The position numbers were made by a program, and so were the translations under genes. Under the pieces are notes generated by a model. It ran no database searches. It was not told the origin of the DNA and saw only the letters and a list, made by a program, of their open reading frames with translations. This document shows, piece by piece, positions 32,333-42,438 of a stretch of DNA of 64,000 nt. The DNA is taken from positions 124,001-188,000 of the forward strand of contig JAHDYR010000009.1 of the NCBI GenBank assembly GCA_019828565.1, given 5' to 3'. This stretch comes from Carpediemonas membranifera. Lineage: Eukaryota > Fornicata. The first letter of the stretch is position 1; every line of letters starts with the position of its first letter.

Positions 32333-35052
32333 ACCTCGTTCGGCGAGAATCCTGTTGCTGTGTGGACAGCACTATTGAGGATGTGTTGAACATATGGCAG
32401 GGTCTCTTCCCACCTGCTGAAGTCGTTCAATGCCAGTGTTAGCCATCTGACGTGTCTCATGACTTCGGCGTTGCGTCGCTCTACCACACCATTCGATTGA
32501 GGGTGGTAAGGCAGTGTCCTACGGTGGAACGTGTGCATGAGTGTTACGAGCTCCGAGATGACGCTGTTCACGTACTCTGGACCGTTGTCTGACTGAATTA
32601 CTGTCGGCACGCCGTGTCGGCAGGCTAGCAGCCAGAGGGCCCTTGCAGCCTGCTGGCCCGTATTGACCTCGGCAGGCATCAGCTCAGTGTAACGACTGAA
32701 CATGTCGGTCGCCACGAAGATGTAGTGGAAGCGCGACTCTCCGTGGATTGGTCCGATCGTGTCAATGGAGACGCACTCCCACGGCGCTGTCAGGCCGTCC
32801 GTGGTAGAGCTGTTCGTAGTCTGGATGAAGTCCCGCAGCCTGGTCTTTCTACAGACAATGCAGTCCTTGACATGGTTGGCAACGGCGGTAGCGCGTCCTC
32901 GCCAGAATGCCACATCCTTGAGGGAGCTCATAGTTCCTGATCGTCCACTGTGACGGCGGTGGGCGTACTGGAGGAGCTCGTCCTTCAGTTCCGTCGCGCC
33001 TTCAGGTACGATGGGAATGCCTTCGAACTTCCAGATTCCATCACGGTCTCTCGAGTAGCCAGCCCTGACCCAGGTATCTCTCTCTCTCTCGTGCGCTGCT
33101 TGCGCCTTCATGATTCTCTCGCTCCAGCTTAGCGTCTCCCCCGCTTGGGCTTCTACCCTGGACAGCTGGTCTGCGACTTGATTGTCTCGACCCGCGATGT
33201 GGAGGATACTGAATTTGTAGTCACTCAGTATCAGAGACCACCTCATCAGCTTGTTGTTCAGGTCCCGCTTTCCCATAAGGTACATCAGATTTCTGTGATC
33301 AGATCTGATTGTGAGGTTGTGGTGCAGCTTAAACAGGGGCGACAGGTGACTGCTGGTAAGGCACGCCAGGATGGCGCACAACTCTTGTTCGTACGTACTC
33401 CACCGCTGTTGTGTTTCACTGAAGCTCCCGGCGAAGAAGGAGACAATCTCCCACTTCTCCTCGCTCTGCTGTTGGTAAAGTACACCTCCAAACCCGGTAG
33501 CGCTGGCGTCTGTGTGCAACTCCCACTTCTTGGAAGGGTCAGGGAACGCTAGCGACACAGCCTCTTTCACCTTCAGCTTGAAATTGTCGAACGCCTGCTG
33601 GTGCTCACTCGTCCAACTGACCGGTTGTCCAGGCTGCGAGTCCTTCCTCAGGCGATTCAGGGGGGTCAGCACTCTGCTGGAGTCGTCCACAAAGCGCGAC
33701 ACGTAGTTAAGGGAGCCTAGCGTCCGCTCTAAGGCCTTGTAGTTGGTCGGCGGTGGCATGTCTAGCACTGCCTCGATACGCGATGGGGCTAGTCGTTGCC
33801 CTTGCGCGTCCAGTATGTACCCCACGACCTCAGCTTCGGCTGCCCCTATCGTGCATTTCGGCGCCTTGAGTCGCAAGTTGAATTCGTCAGTTCTCTGGAA
33901 GACCCTCTCAAGGATCTCTAAGAACTCTTCCTTCGAACGAGCGTAAACGAAGATATCGTCGATGTATACTGAGGTCCCCTTGTGTAGCAGTGGGGCATAC
34001 ACCCTGTCCATCTCCCGCTGGAAGCGGGATGGGGCATTGGTTAGCCCGAACGGGCAGCGCAAGAACTCCATGTAGTTGTCCGGGGTGATGAACGCTGTCT
34101 TATGTACGTCCTCCTCCGCCATGGAGAGCTGGTAGTACCCTTGACGCAAGTCAAGTGTCGCGTAGTACTTGCACCCTGCGGCCTCTCGCACGAACTCCTG
34201 GATGTTCGGCAGAGGGTAGTGGTCCTTCACTGTGATAGCGTTCAGACTCTTATAGTCTATGCATAATCGGATCTTGTCAGACCCCTTGTGTCCACCCGAC
34301 ACTACTACGACTGGGGAGGCAAACGGTCCGACACTCGGTCGCACTATCTCCTCCTTCTCCAGTCTTGCCACCTCCTCTTCCACTAGATGCCTCTTCTGAG
34401 CGTTCAAGGGGCGCGGGCCCACTCGAACTGTGGTGTCCTCAGTCAGCTCTATGGTCATAGGCTTCAGACCGTTGCTCTCCGGGAGGTGTGGGTCGAATAT
34501 CTGCGCGTATTTCTCCGCTAGAGTTCTTATCTCGCCAGCTATCTCGGAGTCTGGGATGTTGATGAGGCTGACCTGGTCACTGCCTTCGTCCTCCACTGCA
34601 CAAGCGAGGTACGGGTGGTCGAGCGCGATATTGTCGTCGCCGTCAGTCGCCTGCGAGGGCGTCTGCGGCTTATATATGTGTAGGCCTTCGTCGCTGAGCA
34701 GCCCGAGGGCTCTGAGAGCGCTACATCCGAGGAGCATGCGTCCCGATCCTGGGATCACAAGCATTCGGATCGTGACAATCAGGACGCGCGGTCCGATGTC
34801 TGGTAAGGTGATCGTGAGCTCTACGGCTGTCTTTCCTGTCACGATGGCCCCTCCCGCGACTCTTACTCTAAAGGTCGGACATGGGATTGTCTTGATGCCT
34901 GGGTCGTTCTCCTTCATCTCTCGTAGTGTGTTCTCGGGGATGAACGGATGAGTGGCCCCAGTGTCCACGACCATGATATAGTCTCTGCCATTTACAATGG
35001 CCTTCGTCGTCAGCGCCTCGTCTCCTGCCTCCATTGCTTCCGAAGGGTGCAA
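32333..35052 (-). CDS. Pol polyprotein of element H (protease to integrase)
   Basis: About 905 uninterrupted codons on minus. Protease VVDTGAT near 34965, RT with LCIDYKSLN, RCPFGLTNAPSRFQ and active site YIDD near 33965, RNase H HTDASATGFGG near 33510 and RSDHRN near 33300. Integrase has an HHCC zinc domain (HRRHSGRSG ... CIVC) and D,D,E in SIDTIGP, QSDNGPEY and YHPQSNGVVERRN. The frame is +1 relative to gag and overlaps it by about 185 bases; the listed start is the earliest supported codon in that frame, not an ATG. It is interrupted at 32332 by the LINE and continues at 20993. Coding is otherwise intact. Confidence 0.93.
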
Positions 35053-35995
35053 GGGTGTGGTCGCCGGTTCTCTTTGGGTACGTCTTCAACGGCGGGGCAC
35101 TACGCTTATTGGACTCTGGCTTGTTGACGCTGAGAGTGGGACACAGATTGTCGTAATGCATCTGTCCGCAGTGCCGGCAAGGGCGCATCTTTCTCTTGCC
35201 AGGCAGCACCGTGGAGGGCGTCTCTGATTTCTGGGTCTGTGGCGCGCTGCCCTTAAGACTGATGTTGTTATTAGGAGGCTCGCCCCCGCCGCTCGGGTCG
35301 GGGGTTGGGTGAGCCTCCTCGGCCTTGGCAACAGCACGTGCCACCGCAACCAGAGAGGTAAGAGTCTTGGCCTCGCAGAGCTTGGACTCTAGATCAAGGC
35401 GCTCAAAGAGTGCCTTAGGCTTGATTCGCTTAAGGAAGATCTCCCGTGCAACCTTATCGAACTTGTCGGCGCGGAGGCGCGCGGCCTCTGCCACCGTGAA
35501 CTGACGTTGGACCGTACGCTTCTTAGCGGTACCGTCTTCGTCGATAAAAGCCTCTTCGGCGGACTTAAGACCGTAAAGAGGGATCATGGCTCGAGTCGCG
35601 TCGTCATTGAGGGCGACGGTCTCGGCGAGCTCAGCAAGCTCCATGAAGTCAGCGATGAACTCGCGCACGCAAGTGGTGAGTGGGAGTTTGCTGATCGCTG
35701 TAGTGGAGCACTGAAGCTGCTTAAGCTGAGTTTTGAGGGCGCTCAAGCTCTTCGGCATGGACTCCTTCGTGAGGAAGTCGAAGACTTGTTCTTCGGAGAG
35801 ATCTTCGGCTCTCTTGAGGCCGTAATGAATCTCAATCTCCTTTTGAAGGGAATCGCACAGTAGTAGAGCTATCTTGAAGTCAGGATGGCGCGTCTTAAAG
35901 ACTCTCACTTCACGCTTGAAGGCACGAACGCGTTTTTGCGTAAGATCCTTTGCTTCGATGCTAGGGAATGAATAATCGATGCTCAAGCTTACCAT
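34868..35995 (-). CDS. Gag of element H
   Basis: 375 codons from the ATG 35995-35993, 19 bases inside the 5' LTR. Helical capsid-like region to about residue 215, then a zinc knuckle CRHCGQMHYDNLC near residue 275. The last 60 codons overlap pol in a different frame and read poorly as protein, so translation probably leaves this frame near 35050. That would make a +1 shift or a one-base lesion. Confidence 0.85.
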   Translation of the reverse strand: MVSLSIDYSFPSIEAKDLTQKRVRAFKREVRVFKTRHPDFKIALLLCDSLQKEIEIHYGLKRAEDLSEEQVFDFLTKESMPKSLSALKTQLKQLQCSTTAISKLPLTTCVREFIADFMELAELAETVALNDDATRAMIPLYGLKSAEEAFIDEDGTAKKRTVQRQFTVAEAARLRADKFDKVAREIFLKRIKPKALFERLDLESKLCEAKTLTSLVAVARAVAKAEEAHPTPDPSGGGEPPNNNISLKGSAPQTQKSETPSTVLPGKRKMRPCRHCGQMHYDNLCPTLSVNKPESNKRSAPPLKTYPKRTGDHTLAPFGSNGGRRRGADDEGHCKWQRLYHGRGHWGHSSVHPREHTTRDEGERPRHQDNPMSDL

Positions 35996-36001
35996 TAAGC
36001 A

Positions 36002-36013
36002 AAGTAATTACTT
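36002..36013 (-). promoter_or_regulatory. 12-bp palindrome next to the H 5' LTR
   Basis: AAGTAATTACTT, self-complementary, separated from the LTR edge by one base. The gag ATG lies 6 bases further on. Confidence 0.6.
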
Positions 36014-36014
36014 A

Positions 36015-36084
36015 TGCGGCGGCAAACGGAATTCTCTTTACATAAACTGCACTGACTCGAGCGCCGTCGTGTGTTACCACAACA
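36015..36084 (-). repeat. 5' LTR of element H (70 bp)
   Basis: Copy identical by eye to 20343-20412, followed by the TSD GAGG. Confidence 0.95.
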
Positions 36085-36088
36085 GAGG

Positions 36089-36669
36089 GACTTGACCAGT
36101 CCCGAGACCTCCGATGCCACTCATTGGTCTACGAGACTCTGTACCATGGCAGGGTACAGGGTGAATGCCTTCGTTCAAGTCGGGAGCCAGAATTGGCGGG
36201 GTGAATCTGAAAGATTCGGAAAATATCTGCGGATCTCAAAATCCTATCGTGGTACCACTTGTTAGCGCGCTGTGTAATTAGAATGATCTTACGTGAGGCA
36301 TTCCGCCCCTCCACGGTCGTAAAACGGCCGTTTGAATATTGATTAGATCAAATGAGCGCCTAAAACTGCTCACTGTGATGATCTTTGTGTTTCTCTTGGT
36401 ATGTACTTCACGTCGCCGTCCTTATTACATAGAGATCGAAAAACGTCATTAGAAGCCTCAATTCGGCTTCGTTCGCGAGTTCTCGCGTTTTTTGCTCTCG
36501 ACGGTGCGACGTTCTCTCTCGCGGCTGCAAAAGGCCGCGTTCATCCTTAATAACATCAATCGGGCTTGAATTAGCCGTAAAACAGTGTCTTTCAAGTTCC
36601 ATTGAGGTTGGTTGCTACTTCTTTCGAGTTGTTGTTTTCTCAGTGAAAACGGGAAGTGACGAACGAGCA
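36089..36669 (+). promoter_or_regulatory. Upstream region of the accessory gene in element A
   Basis: 580 bp without a gene between element H and the accessory gene. It probably holds that gene's own promoter. The segment 36200-36330 resembles 17060-17200 (minus) of element C: a GATTCGGAAAATAT-like block, GTGGTACCAC, then CCGCCCCTCCACGG. The last is a second copy of the polypurine motif (CCGTGGAGGGGCGG on minus) far from the LTR. No TATA box was assigned. Confidence 0.45.
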
Positions 36670-37914
36670 ATGTCCGACGTACGTGAGCAGATTACGCAGA
36701 TGCTGGCGCTATTTGATGAGGAGAAAGCCCGAAAGGCCTTCAAACGCTTCTTGAACCGCTATCTCGATCGTGCCCGTTTTTTCAACTCAGCCAGCGACTA
36801 CCACGCTTTGTTCAGCGCACCTGCTCCTACAAACGTGACATCTATCCGGGACACCTCTACTGAGAGCGTTACGAGTGCTCCGGTCACTTCTTGTGTGCGT
36901 TCGCCGACGCCGGGCGGTGACGAAAGCCCGGAGGAGGCTGAGACGGTGAGTGGTGATGCTGGCTCTCCACGTGAGAACCGTGGTGACTCGTGCGAGGCCG
37001 AGACCGCTCGTAGCGATGATGAATCCCGGCCAACGGGTCACGGCGACTCGGGGTCGGGTGAGGAAACCGAGGTCTCGCCGCTCTTCTCTCTGGAGGAGAT
37101 GATCACCGCTGTTGCCGCAGAGGGCGTGAGTTACATCACTCTAGACATGTCTGGTACCTTGCGGGCGCTCCGCGCCGGGATGCTCAACTCATATGGGCAT
37201 CTCGCCGCAACGGAGAACTCTTCTTCCGTTGCGCGTGACATCTGTCGCGATGGTCTCGTGTTGCTGGCGCTATCGCGCGAGTACCACACTCGGGCTATGT
37301 GTGGTCGGCCTGGCGATCCCACCGATCAGGATCTGGTGGCTTTGCACCTCCGCCGCCTCGACGCGACCTCGCGTACGCTCTGTCATCAGGGTTTGCGCGA
37401 GCGTATTCAGCTTCTCTCGGGGCGTGGTCACACCGTCATGACCCCTCATCTGCGTCGCGCCATAATGTTAGGTAATGACCCAGACCTGTATGACATGATG
37501 GTCGTGGGCCACGCGCAGGGCATCCTAGACGCTGCTGACGTGCGAGAGTTCAGCCGCCAATACATTGAAGCAATCCGGACCCCCACTGGTTTCGGTCATG
37601 TGCGCCACTCTTTGATGGACAACTTCCTGTTCGATGTCCCCAGCAATGACGTCCTGCCCGTCGCGCTCGATCATAACGAGCCACGTCGTGTGTATGTGCT
37701 TGAGGCAATCGTTGGCCACCATCTGCATGAGAATTCCCTGCGTCTGCTCGTGCACTATGCTCGACGCGAGTACAGCTCGATTATCCTGGCAACCGAGGCA
37801 ATCCGTGATAGTCAGGCTGGGGTCAAGTTCTTTGCTGCTCATCCCGAGCTAGTTCGCTATTGTACCCGGTCTGAGGACGCGAACGGTGCTCTCAGCGGGG
37901 GTGTTTTGGAGTGA
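36670..37914 (+). CDS. Antisense accessory gene of element A, intact
   Basis: 414 codons on plus, opposite to A's gag and pol, ending 33 bases before the pol stop on the other strand. I chose ATG 36670; the frame is open upstream only to a GTG at 36643. No family recognised. Residues 1-45 are charged and helical with EKARKAFKRFL; about 60-135 are Ser/Glu/Asp-rich and probably disordered; about 140-400 look folded and helical. The block near residues 262-302 (RRAIMLGNDPDLY, VVGHAQGILDAADVREF) and one near 330-360 (EPRRVYVLEAIVG) match the gene at 4329-5458. No signal peptide, membrane segment, zinc motif or protease motif is seen, so it is not an obvious envelope gene. Function unknown. Confidence 0.75.
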   Translation: MSDVREQITQMLALFDEEKARKAFKRFLNRYLDRARFFNSASDYHALFSAPAPTNVTSIRDTSTESVTSAPVTSCVRSPTPGGDESPEEAETVSGDAGSPRENRGDSCEAETARSDDESRPTGHGDSGSGEETEVSPLFSLEEMITAVAAEGVSYITLDMSGTLRALRAGMLNSYGHLAATENSSSVARDICRDGLVLLALSREYHTRAMCGRPGDPTDQDLVALHLRRLDATSRTLCHQGLRERIQLLSGRGHTVMTPHLRRAIMLGNDPDLYDMMVVGHAQGILDAADVREFSRQYIEAIRTPTGFGHVRHSLMDNFLFDVPSNDVLPVALDHNEPRRVYVLEAIVGHHLHENSLRLLVHYARREYSSIILATEAIRDSQAGVKFFAAHPELVRYCTRSEDANGALSGGVLE

Positions 37915-37947
37915 GATAAAGGTTTGGATTGAGTAGCTGCTGAAGGT

Positions 37948-40728
37948 TTACAGACCGGCTCGCTTGGCCTCGTCTGACTTCAGGAATATGTCTAGCGCCT
38001 CTAGGTCCTTGACTAACGAATAGTCTTGCCACGTGGCCTCTTCGTCTTCGCACCCAGCCCAATGGACGAGGTATTCCCGCTTGGACATCGGGCCTCGACC
38101 TCGAGATCGACTGATTCGCTCAACTTCCCACTCGTCGTCAGCCGTGGCTGCGAGTGCTTTGATCTGATCTTCTGTCAGCCTGCCGGGATTGAACTTCCGA
38201 ACTCTCGATGCGTCTACCGTGATCGCTTTCGAGTTGTCCTTCTCAGCTAGGTCTAAAACCTTATACGCGACAACGACACCGTGTTGTTTCACTCCGGCGA
38301 GCCTTCGCATTGGCCCTCTCCATCCAGGTGACAACTTGTTCGGTGGTCTAGAGGGGTACTTGACTAGGACGAACCTGCTAATAATCTCATTCCTCGAGGC
38401 AGTAGCCTTTGCGAGGGCGTCCTCTCTCATCGCCTGGAATCGGCTGCTGGCGAGTTGGACAGCCGCTGCGGCCGCTTCCCTGTGAGACTCACTCGCGCTC
38501 GCTGTACTAGAATCAGTCACATACACGTTCTGTGGTATTCTCAGGTCGTACCCGAGAACTATCTCGGCTGGTGACAGGCGTGTAGACGTGCGCGGGGATG
38601 AATTAACGATGAACTGGGCGACAGGTAGATTCTCGATCCAGGTTGACCCTCTGAGCTGAAACTTACGCGCCTTGAGGATGCGTAATACTTGCTGGTTGGC
38701 GCGCTCTACCATCCCATTGGATTGCGGGTGGTGAGCCGTGGTAATATGGATCTTGAACCCCATCTCATCTGCGATGCGCTTGAAGAGTTGGTTCTTGAAC
38801 TCTGGTCCCCCGTCGGATTGGAGAACCTCAGGGCACCCGAAACGCAATATCCAGTTGTTGACCAGGGCGTCCGCTGCTGCCGCGCCGGTGGTACTCGAAG
38901 ATGCGACTAGCTCAGTCCACCGACTGCACATGTCGATCATGACTGTGATGTAAGCCTTGCCGTCGACGGAGGGGAAAGGCCCCATCGTGTCAACTGCCAC
39001 CCAACGGAACGGGCGATCTACGGCTGTGTGCAATCCTGACGGGCTGTCAACCGGAGGGCGTCTAATCACCTGGCACACCGGGCAGTTTTCGATGACCTTG
39101 CTGACAGTCTCACGTGATACTGACTTGCCTTGGTCCTTGAGTCGTTCAGTAACTACACGTCGGGAGAGGTGGGCCCCGGCGGTGAGGTGTTCTGCTTCAA
39201 CGTCATCTTCTGATGCGGACTGCATAACGTACACTCGCGATAAGCCGTCTGCCCCACCGTTATCAAGGCCAGCGACGTGCTTGACGTCGAAGTCCATGTC
39301 GGACATAGCCTCAGCCCATCTGCGGACCTTGGCGTTAGTCGACTTGTACATGTAAATCAGGTTGCGATGGTCCGTGAGAAGGGTGAACTTTCCCCAGGAG
39401 AGGTACTTGTTCCATCGCTTAATGGCGGCGACGATGGCGAATGCCTCCTTCTCTCCGACCGACCATCGCGATTGCACTTGGTCAAAGGCCTTGCTCATAA
39501 AGCACACGGGTTGGCCTTCCTGCAATAGCACAGCGCCATAACCTACTCCTGACGCGTCGGTCATGATGGTGTGTTCCTTGGACGCATCGAAGATGGCGAG
39601 TGCTTCTGCTTGGGCGAGGAGTGTCTTGACTTTGCGTAGGGCTTGCTCTTGCTCGTCGCCACCCAGCGGGATCTTGGAGGCCATCGCTTGAGTTAAGGGG
39701 TGTACTACTTCTGCGAAACCAGGGACATGATCCCGGAAATAGTTAAGAAATCCGACGAGCGCTTGCATTCCCTTGACCGACTTAGGCATTTCGAGATCCA
39801 GGATGTCTTGAATGCGGTCCGCTGCGATGCGTTGACAGCCATGGGATATGACCCTGCCCAGGAACTCGACCTCGGCCCTCGAAAACTGGCACTTGTCACG
39901 GTTGAGTTGTAACTTGATCTGTCTAGTACGCTGCAGCACGCTCTCCAGGTTCTTGAGGTAATCCTCCTCGTTTTCCCCGAAGACAATGATATCGTCGATA
40001 TAGATATAACAGGCGTGACCAACCAGTTCGGCGAAAGCCGACTCCATGGCACGCTGAAAGTGAGCTCCTGCGTTCCTTAGCCCGAAGGGCATCCTAGTGT
40101 ATTGATATTGACCTAGAATGGTGGTGAACGCAGTGTACTTGCGGCAGCGTTTGGTCAGTTCGACCTGGTGATAACCCGACGACAGGTCTAGTGTGGCGAA
40201 GATCTTCTTGTTGGGTAGTTGGGCGATCACCTCGTCGATCATTGGGATCGGGTAGTCGAAAGTGGGGGTGATCTCGTTGATCTGCCGGAAATCCACGACG
40301 AAGCGCGACTTCCCGCCCTTCTTCGGCACCGTCATGGCCGGGGATGCGTACGGTGAGTTGCTTCTCTCGATAAACCCCTTCAAGGACAGCTCGTCGATGT
40401 GCTCCCGTATTATGTCGACCTTGGCTGGTGGGACGAAGTATGGTCTGGCGTTGACCACTCGGTCCTCGCGTAGGATGAGGTCATACGGCTCGAGGCGGCT
40501 GGGTTCGCTACGGTCCTCGAACACGTCGCTATAACGTCTGATGAGCTCGGCCTGCCGGTCGATGCTGGTCTGCGACAAAGAAAACAATGGTGCCTGATAC
40601 TTGTACACGTCCGGAATCTCGATCTCGTCATCATCTTGCTCGTCGGTGTAGGCTTGGGGAAGGATTCCCAGTGCTACCATGTCTGGATATCCGATAATCA
40701 TGTCGAACTCAGTGTCAAGTAGCAGCAT
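37948..40728 (-). CDS. Pol polyprotein of element A (protease end to chromodomain)
   Basis: 926 uninterrupted codons on minus. Starts inside the protease (LLLDTEFDMIIGYPDMVALG). RT has FVVDFRQINE, RMPFGLRNAGAHFQ and active site YIDD near residue 243; RNase H MTDASGVGYG near 388; integrase zinc region ending CPVC, catalytic D in VDTMGP near 579, D in QSDGGPEF near 638 and E in HHPQSNGMVERAN near 670. A chromodomain (REYLVHWAGCEDEEATWQDY) is near 885. The frame connects to gag-protease at 40853 through an indel. Closest to elements C and F. Ends 33 bases from the convergent accessory gene. Confidence 0.95.
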   Translation of the reverse strand: MLLLDTEFDMIIGYPDMVALGILPQAYTDEQDDDEIEIPDVYKYQAPLFSLSQTSIDRQAELIRRYSDVFEDRSEPSRLEPYDLILREDRVVNARPYFVPPAKVDIIREHIDELSLKGFIERSNSPYASPAMTVPKKGGKSRFVVDFRQINEITPTFDYPIPMIDEVIAQLPNKKIFATLDLSSGYHQVELTKRCRKYTAFTTILGQYQYTRMPFGLRNAGAHFQRAMESAFAELVGHACYIYIDDIIVFGENEEDYLKNLESVLQRTRQIKLQLNRDKCQFSRAEVEFLGRVISHGCQRIAADRIQDILDLEMPKSVKGMQALVGFLNYFRDHVPGFAEVVHPLTQAMASKIPLGGDEQEQALRKVKTLLAQAEALAIFDASKEHTIMTDASGVGYGAVLLQEGQPVCFMSKAFDQVQSRWSVGEKEAFAIVAAIKRWNKYLSWGKFTLLTDHRNLIYMYKSTNAKVRRWAEAMSDMDFDVKHVAGLDNGGADGLSRVYVMQSASEDDVEAEHLTAGAHLSRRVVTERLKDQGKSVSRETVSKVIENCPVCQVIRRPPVDSPSGLHTAVDRPFRWVAVDTMGPFPSVDGKAYITVMIDMCSRWTELVASSSTTGAAAADALVNNWILRFGCPEVLQSDGGPEFKNQLFKRIADEMGFKIHITTAHHPQSNGMVERANQQVLRILKARKFQLRGSTWIENLPVAQFIVNSSPRTSTRLSPAEIVLGYDLRIPQNVYVTDSSTASASESHREAAAAAVQLASSRFQAMREDALAKATASRNEIISRFVLVKYPSRPPNKLSPGWRGPMRRLAGVKQHGVVVAYKVLDLAEKDNSKAITVDASRVRKFNPGRLTEDQIKALAATADDEWEVERISRSRGRGPMSKREYLVHWAGCEDEEATWQDYSLVKDLEALDIFLKSDEAKRAGL

Positions 40729-40852
40729 ACGTGGCTTGTAGGAGCACGCCTTGGGTGTAAACGCTGACGCTAGCAGTCTTACGTCGCCTTCAACAGCGCC
40801 TTGCGCGTGAAGAATACCCTTGTTGGCGGTACGGATCGGAATAACCTCGGAG

Positions 40853-41695
40853 CTAACTTTTTGTCAGCTTGGACGCCCACGTGCTCTTGATGATCGTGAC
40901 TCCGGCACCTGAATCAAGTAGAGCAGTGAGGTTGTGACCATTAATCTGGACTTTGATCAAGGGAACAGATGGCTTAGTCTCGGTCTCGCCCTTAGTCTTT
41001 GACGGTTCGCCCTCGGCCGGTGACTCCTTGGAACTTAAAACACACACGCACTTGGAGGATTTACAGTAATCCTCCAGGTGGCCGACACGACCACACTTCT
41101 TACATGTGTGCTTGGGCTTCTTACACTTGAACACCGAGTGACCCTTGCCACCGCAGTTATAGCAGGTGTAGTTAGAGTAGTCCTTTGCCGGCTTCTCCTT
41201 CTTGATTGCCTTGTGGCCCTTGTTGGTTTCAGCCGACCGGTTATCGGACGAGGGCTTCTTCGGGATCACAGACGAGTCGTGTCTGCGGTCATGGCGGGAC
41301 GTGTAGGGTTGACGAGAGGGAGCGTCTTCGAAAGCGCTTAGTAGATCCCGTGACTCTTGGACTTCACGTGCTAGGGCTAGGACGGCGGGCATAGCCTTTT
41401 CCAGAGGCTGGTCCTCGATGAGCTCTTGGATGCGGTACATGGCCTTGGGGTTGCTCTTAAAGGCACGCGTATACGCCTCCTTGAGGTTGTCCTCGTTGAG
41501 GGACTTCCCATCGAACAGGGACAAGAGGAGAGTGAACTTCCGATTGACGCGTGCGACCTGTACCGTGTCGAAGCTGTTGGCTCTTAGACGGAACAGCTGG
41601 AGGCGTGAGGTCTTGGTTCTGGGTTGCAGGGCTTGTCCGAGCCGCTTGAGAGTTCTCTGATCCTTCAGATCGCGGATGTTCTTCCTTGAGGCTAC
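40853..41695 (-). pseudogene. Gag C-terminal part and protease start of element A
   Basis: Minus frame from the TIR-element insertion point (41695) through SRKNIRDLKDQRTLKRLG, similar to the gag of element C, then two zinc knuckles (CYNCGGKGHSVFKC and CKKCGRVGHLEDYC) and the protease motif LLDSGAGV. A stop shortly after the protease motif, with protease continuing in another frame, marks an indel near 40860. The 5' part of gag is at 56749-56949; removing the TIR element and one TA joins TPL to VASRKN in frame. Confidence 0.85.
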
Positions 41696-41697
41696 TA

Positions 41698-41772
41698 CAT
41701 ACTGTCAACATCCCTAGATTATCTTTGCTAAACCCTAGATTATCTTCGACCTCAAAACGCTAGATAATCTAC
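41698..41772 (+). repeat. Left 75-bp TIR
   Basis: Begins CATACTGTCAACATCCC. It contains two direct repeats of CCCTAGATTATCTT and an inverted copy GATAATCTA near its inner end, possible binding sites for a recombinase. 74 of 75 bases match the right TIR. Confidence 0.95.
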
Positions 41773-42438
41773 AATTTCTTGCTCAGAAATGAAGTATTCA
41801 TTAAATTTAAGCTATTTAGAGATAAACAAAGGTCTTCTTTAGAGTCCATATGATGTACGTAGAGCATGGAAAGAAGCTCTGGCTCTGACTCCTTGCCTGG
41901 TTTGAGCATTTCGCTGTGCAGGTTAAGACGAAACGAGAAAATGGACAATAACAGAAAATCTAACAGGTAGATTCACTACGATAGTGATTATGTGAGTAGT
42001 TGAAAGGAGGTACATATGCGCATAATCACTTTCAGAGTGAATCTACCTGTTAGATTTTGAGATATGGTCGATTTCTTGTTTTTTGACTTGGCTAGAGTCG
42101 AATTGAAGAAAAGGAGAGGCTATTACTCAGGGAATATTGCTCGTCAAAGAAAAGCAAGCAAGGCCGCGAGGTATGGCCACCCGACCTACAAGATGGGCTG
42201 GGTGTCATCGCGTAAGGACGACCGGTCGTGCGCGGTCAACGCTGACAAAACTTAGCGATTCAGAGAAATAAATGGCGCCACCGTATTCAGCACAAGACAG
42301 TGAACTCAGCTATATGTTTTTTTCTCAGTATATTTACCCAGCGGCTGATCCCACAGTTTAAGGACGGGTATTAGCCTGCACTTTGCACGAAAAAAATCTG
42401 CCTGAACACGACCAATTGTCCAAAACACAGCATTTAGC
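41773..42438. other. Left subterminal region of the TIR element
   Basis: No gene recognised. It contains the foldback at 41955-42058. A 63-codon plus frame (42064-42255) has no supporting feature. Confidence 0.5.
41955..42058. repeat. 104-bp foldback with 38-bp arms
   Basis: Left arm starts AAAATCTAACAGGTAG and the right arm is its reverse complement, ending CTGTTAGATTTT. The arms match over 33 of 38 bases (23 outer and 10 inner), with a 28-base loop. It is either a small foldback MITE or a structured site of the large element. No duplication is evident at its ends. Confidence 0.8.

Larger units (their letters stand above)
20343..36084 (-). mobile_element. Ty3/gypsy element H, split by a LINE
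   Basis: Minus-strand element with two 70-bp LTRs that look identical (20343-20412 and 36015-36084) and TSD GAGG (20339-20342 and 36085-36088). It encodes gag (34868-35995), pol (35052-32333, continued at 20993-20415) and a chromodomain. An 11.3-kb LINE interrupts the integrase gene. H lies in the 3' region of element A. Confidence 0.95.

Noticed and set aside
36643-36669. Upstream GTG as start of the accessory gene
   Set aside because: GTG starts are not expected in a nuclear eukaryotic gene. The ATG at 36670 gives the better supported start.
41696-41705. Reading the shared 75-bp sequence at 41.7 and 56.7 kb as an LTR
   Set aside because: The two copies are inverted, not direct, and flanked by TA. 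LTRs must be direct repeats.
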